Of a stretch of 23,367 nucleotides of DNA, positions 22,056-23,367 are shown one piece after another. This DNA comes from Lachnospiraceae bacterium (GTDB lineage Bacteria > Bacillota > Clostridia > Lachnospirales > Lachnospiraceae). The notes beneath the pieces were generated by a model. It did no database searches and was not told where the DNA came from. It saw nothing but the letters and a program-made list of their open reading frames with translations. The translations under genes were made by a program, and so were the position numbers. The stretch lies in NCBI GenBank assembly GCA_019424135.1, contig JAHYZZ010000020.1, positions 23,993 through 47,359 of the forward strand, given 5' to 3'. Each line of letters starts with the position of its first letter. The first letter of the stretch is position 1.

Positions 22056-22872
22056 AGAGGGTGAACAGGTGCTGGCGGGTGCCGGGATTGAAGATGCAAA
22101 ACTGGATGCCTGGTATCTTTTGGAGTATGTAACCGGCATAAGCAGGGCTCTCTATTATGGAAATCCTCAGTGTGAAGTGACAAAAAGTCAGGCAGAACAG
22201 TATCAGACCTATATCCGACAGCGTGCCGGGCATATCCCGCTTCAGCATATTACCGGGGAACAGGAATTTATGGGATATCCATTTCTAGTCAGCCCGGATG
22301 TACTGATTCCAAGGCAGGATACGGAGACGCTGGTGGAGGAAGCTTTGAAAAATACTGTCTGCGGCATGAAAGTGCTGGATCTGTGTACCGGGTCCGGCTG
22401 TATTTTGATCAGTCTTTTGAAGCTGTGCCCGGGACTTTCAGGAATCGGGGGAGATATCTCACCAAAGGCGCTGGAAACGGCCCGGGAAAATGCCAGAAGG
22501 CTTGGCGTAGATGCGGAATGGATCCAGAGTGATCTGTTCGAACAGATACCGTCAGAAACATTTGACTTGATTGTGTCAAATCCACCTTACATTCCTACTG
22601 ATGTGATCCGGGAACTTAAGGAGGAAGTTAGACTTCATGATCCATGGATTGCATTGGATGGGAAAGAGGACGGACTGTATTTTTACCGGAGGATCATAGA
22701 GGGCAGCATGGAAAGAATCCGGGACGGAGGTATTTTGATGTTTGAGATCGGCTATGACCAGGCACATGAGGTGTCTGAAATGATGGAGAAGTCTGGATAT
22801 ACTAAGATTCAGGTAAAAAAAGACCTTGCAGGTCTTGACCGTGTGGTAACAGGAAGGTACAATAAAGAATAG
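22018..22872 (+). CDS. prmC: Release-factor glutamine methyltransferase
   Basis: SAM-dependent enzyme that methylates the Gln of the GGQ loop in RF1 and RF2, improving peptide release. The 284 residues include an N-terminal helical substrate-binding domain (1-85, with PLQHITGEQEFMGYPF leading into the core), the SAM-binding loop VLDLCTGSGCILISL (Cys replaces the more usual Gly), and the catalytic VSNPPYIP with Asn188-Pro-Pro-Tyr191 that binds the target glutamine. GGAGGG (22009-22014) lies three bases before the ATG, which is short, but the only longer start is a TTG at 22003. It begins inside yqhQ and is followed after 34 bases by prfA, which encodes its substrate. Confidence 0.95.
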   Translation: MNEKILTLQEIYREGEQVLAGAGIEDAKLDAWYLLEYVTGISRALYYGNPQCEVTKSQAEQYQTYIRQRAGHIPLQHITGEQEFMGYPFLVSPDVLIPRQDTETLVEEALKNTVCGMKVLDLCTGSGCILISLLKLCPGLSGIGGDISPKALETARENARRLGVDAEWIQSDLFEQIPSETFDLIVSNPPYIPTDVIRELKEEVRLHDPWIALDGKEDGLYFYRRIIEGSMERIRDGGILMFEIGYDQAHEVSEMMEKSGYTKIQVKKDLAGLDRVVTGRYNKE

Positions 22873-22906
22873 TGTCTGAACAGACCATATACAAGGAGGA
22901 AGAGGT

Positions 22907-23367
22907 ATGTTTGATAAATTAGAAGATCTGGTAGTTCGTCTGGAAGAAATTTTAAGCGAGCTGCAGGAGCCGGATGTGGCAAACGACCAGGAACGCTTCC
23001 GGAAATTGATGAAAGAACAAAATGAGCTGACCCCGATTGTAGAAGCTTATCAAGAATATAAATCCTGTAAACAGGCAATTGAAGACAGTTTACAGATGCT
23101 GGAAGAAGAATCGGATGAAGAAATGAGGGAACTGGCAAAAGAAGAGCTAAATAGCTCCAAAGCCAGAGTGGAAGAACTGGAGCACGAGTTGAAGATCCTG
23201 CTTCTCCCGCAAGATCCCAACGATGAAAAGAACGTCATTGTGGAAATCCGAGCTGGTGCAGGCGGAGATGAGGCTGCTTTGTTTGCGGCAGAGATTTACC
23301 GTATGTATCTTCACTATGCCGAGAGCAGACATTGGAAGGTAGCACTGGTAGAATGCGAAGAAATCGG
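22907..23367 (+). CDS. prfA: Peptide chain release factor 1 (3' partial)
   Basis: Release factor reading UAA and UAG. The frame from the ATG at 22907 is open to the window's right edge, giving the first 153 residues of about 355. It follows AAGGAGGA (22893-22900). The sequence starts MFDKLEDLVVRLEEILSEL, continues through the long coiled-coil domain 1 (to about 105: AKEELNSSKARVEELEHELKILLLPQDPNDEKN), then enters domain 2/4 with VIVEIRAGAGGDEAALFAAEIYRMYLHYAE, diagnostic of class I release factors. The PxT codon-reading and GGQ motifs lie beyond the window. RF1 rather than RF2 is inferred from the uninterrupted frame (no RF2 programmed frameshift) and the RF1-like LLLPQDPNDEKN-GAGGDEAALFA spacing. 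Confidence 0.94.
   Translation, partial: MFDKLEDLVVRLEEILSELQEPDVANDQERFRKLMKEQNELTPIVEAYQEYKSCKQAIEDSLQMLEEESDEEMRELAKEELNSSKARVEELEHELKILLLPQDPNDEKNVIVEIRAGAGGDEAALFAAEIYRMYLHYAESRHWKVALVECEEI

Noticed and set aside
22874..22885. GTCTG-AA-CAGAC palindrome before prfA
   Set aside because: Two-base loop makes a poor hairpin; it matches no operator I recognise.
1..23367. tRNA genes, insertion sequences, integrases, CRISPR arrays
   Set aside because: All gaps are under about 180 bases and I found no tRNA-like fold, transposase motif or regularly spaced repeats in them.

Overview
This window looks like a chromosomal segment of an anaerobic, low-to-mid G+C Firmicute, most likely class Clostridia and plausibly Lachnospiraceae. 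The basis is strong AGGAGG-type ribosome binding sites, short intergenic gaps, a DUF4364 winged-helix gene, an rpmE-yqhQ-prmC-prfA run, a comEC-holA-lepA-hemW run, and an FtsW/RodA paralogue with a permease-prefix N-terminus. No 16S rRNA or tRNA gene is present, so this placement is inferred from gene content. No gap between genes exceeds about 180 bases. I see no mobile element, CRISPR array or tRNA.

Layout. (1) 1-1249: 3' part of an FtsW/RodA-family membrane protein, cut by the left edge. (2) 1263-1360: a long AT-rich inverted repeat that resembles both a terminator and a paired ArgR operator, followed by candidate argC promoters. (3) 1407-6809: arginine operon argC, a GNAT acetyltransferase, argJ, argB, argD, then a half-size YdcZ/DUF606 transporter. 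The four arg enzymes cover glutamate to N-acetylornithine, with ArgJ recycling the acetyl group; argF, argG and argH are not here. (4) 6877-12759: comEA, an OmpR-type response regulator, a sensor histidine kinase, a tandem-GerMN lipoprotein and comEC, tightly packed or overlapping. The DNA-uptake pair ComEA/ComEC thus brackets a two-component system and an envelope lipoprotein. (5) 12811-17776: an FMN-dependent alpha-hydroxy-acid dehydrogenase-family protein with an N-terminal cysteine cluster, holA, lepA and hemW. (6) 17771-19205, minus strand: a YhcC/YtqA-type radical SAM protein overlapping a DUF4364 gene; its 3' end overlaps the end of hemW. (7) 19384-23367: rho, rpmE with a terminator, yqhQ (DUF1385), prmC and the 5' part of prfA, cut by the right edge.

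How the parts relate. The arginine block is a pathway operon with a candidate feedback-regulated operator at its head; its NAG kinase has the N-terminal helix of arginine-inhibited enzymes. The com block is the most unusual part: in the well-known Bacillus order comEA, comEB and comEC are adjacent, whereas here comEB is absent and a regulator-kinase-lipoprotein module sits in its place. That module has the same composition as actinobacterial mtrA-mtrB-lpqB. The right end is translation housekeeping: L31, the release-factor methyltransferase PrmC and its substrate RF1, next to the terminator factor Rho.

Limits. All assignments come from reading motifs and family resemblance by eye. Promoters and operators are pattern matches only, and several start codons were moved inward from the longest reading frame because a good ribosome binding site precedes an internal ATG.
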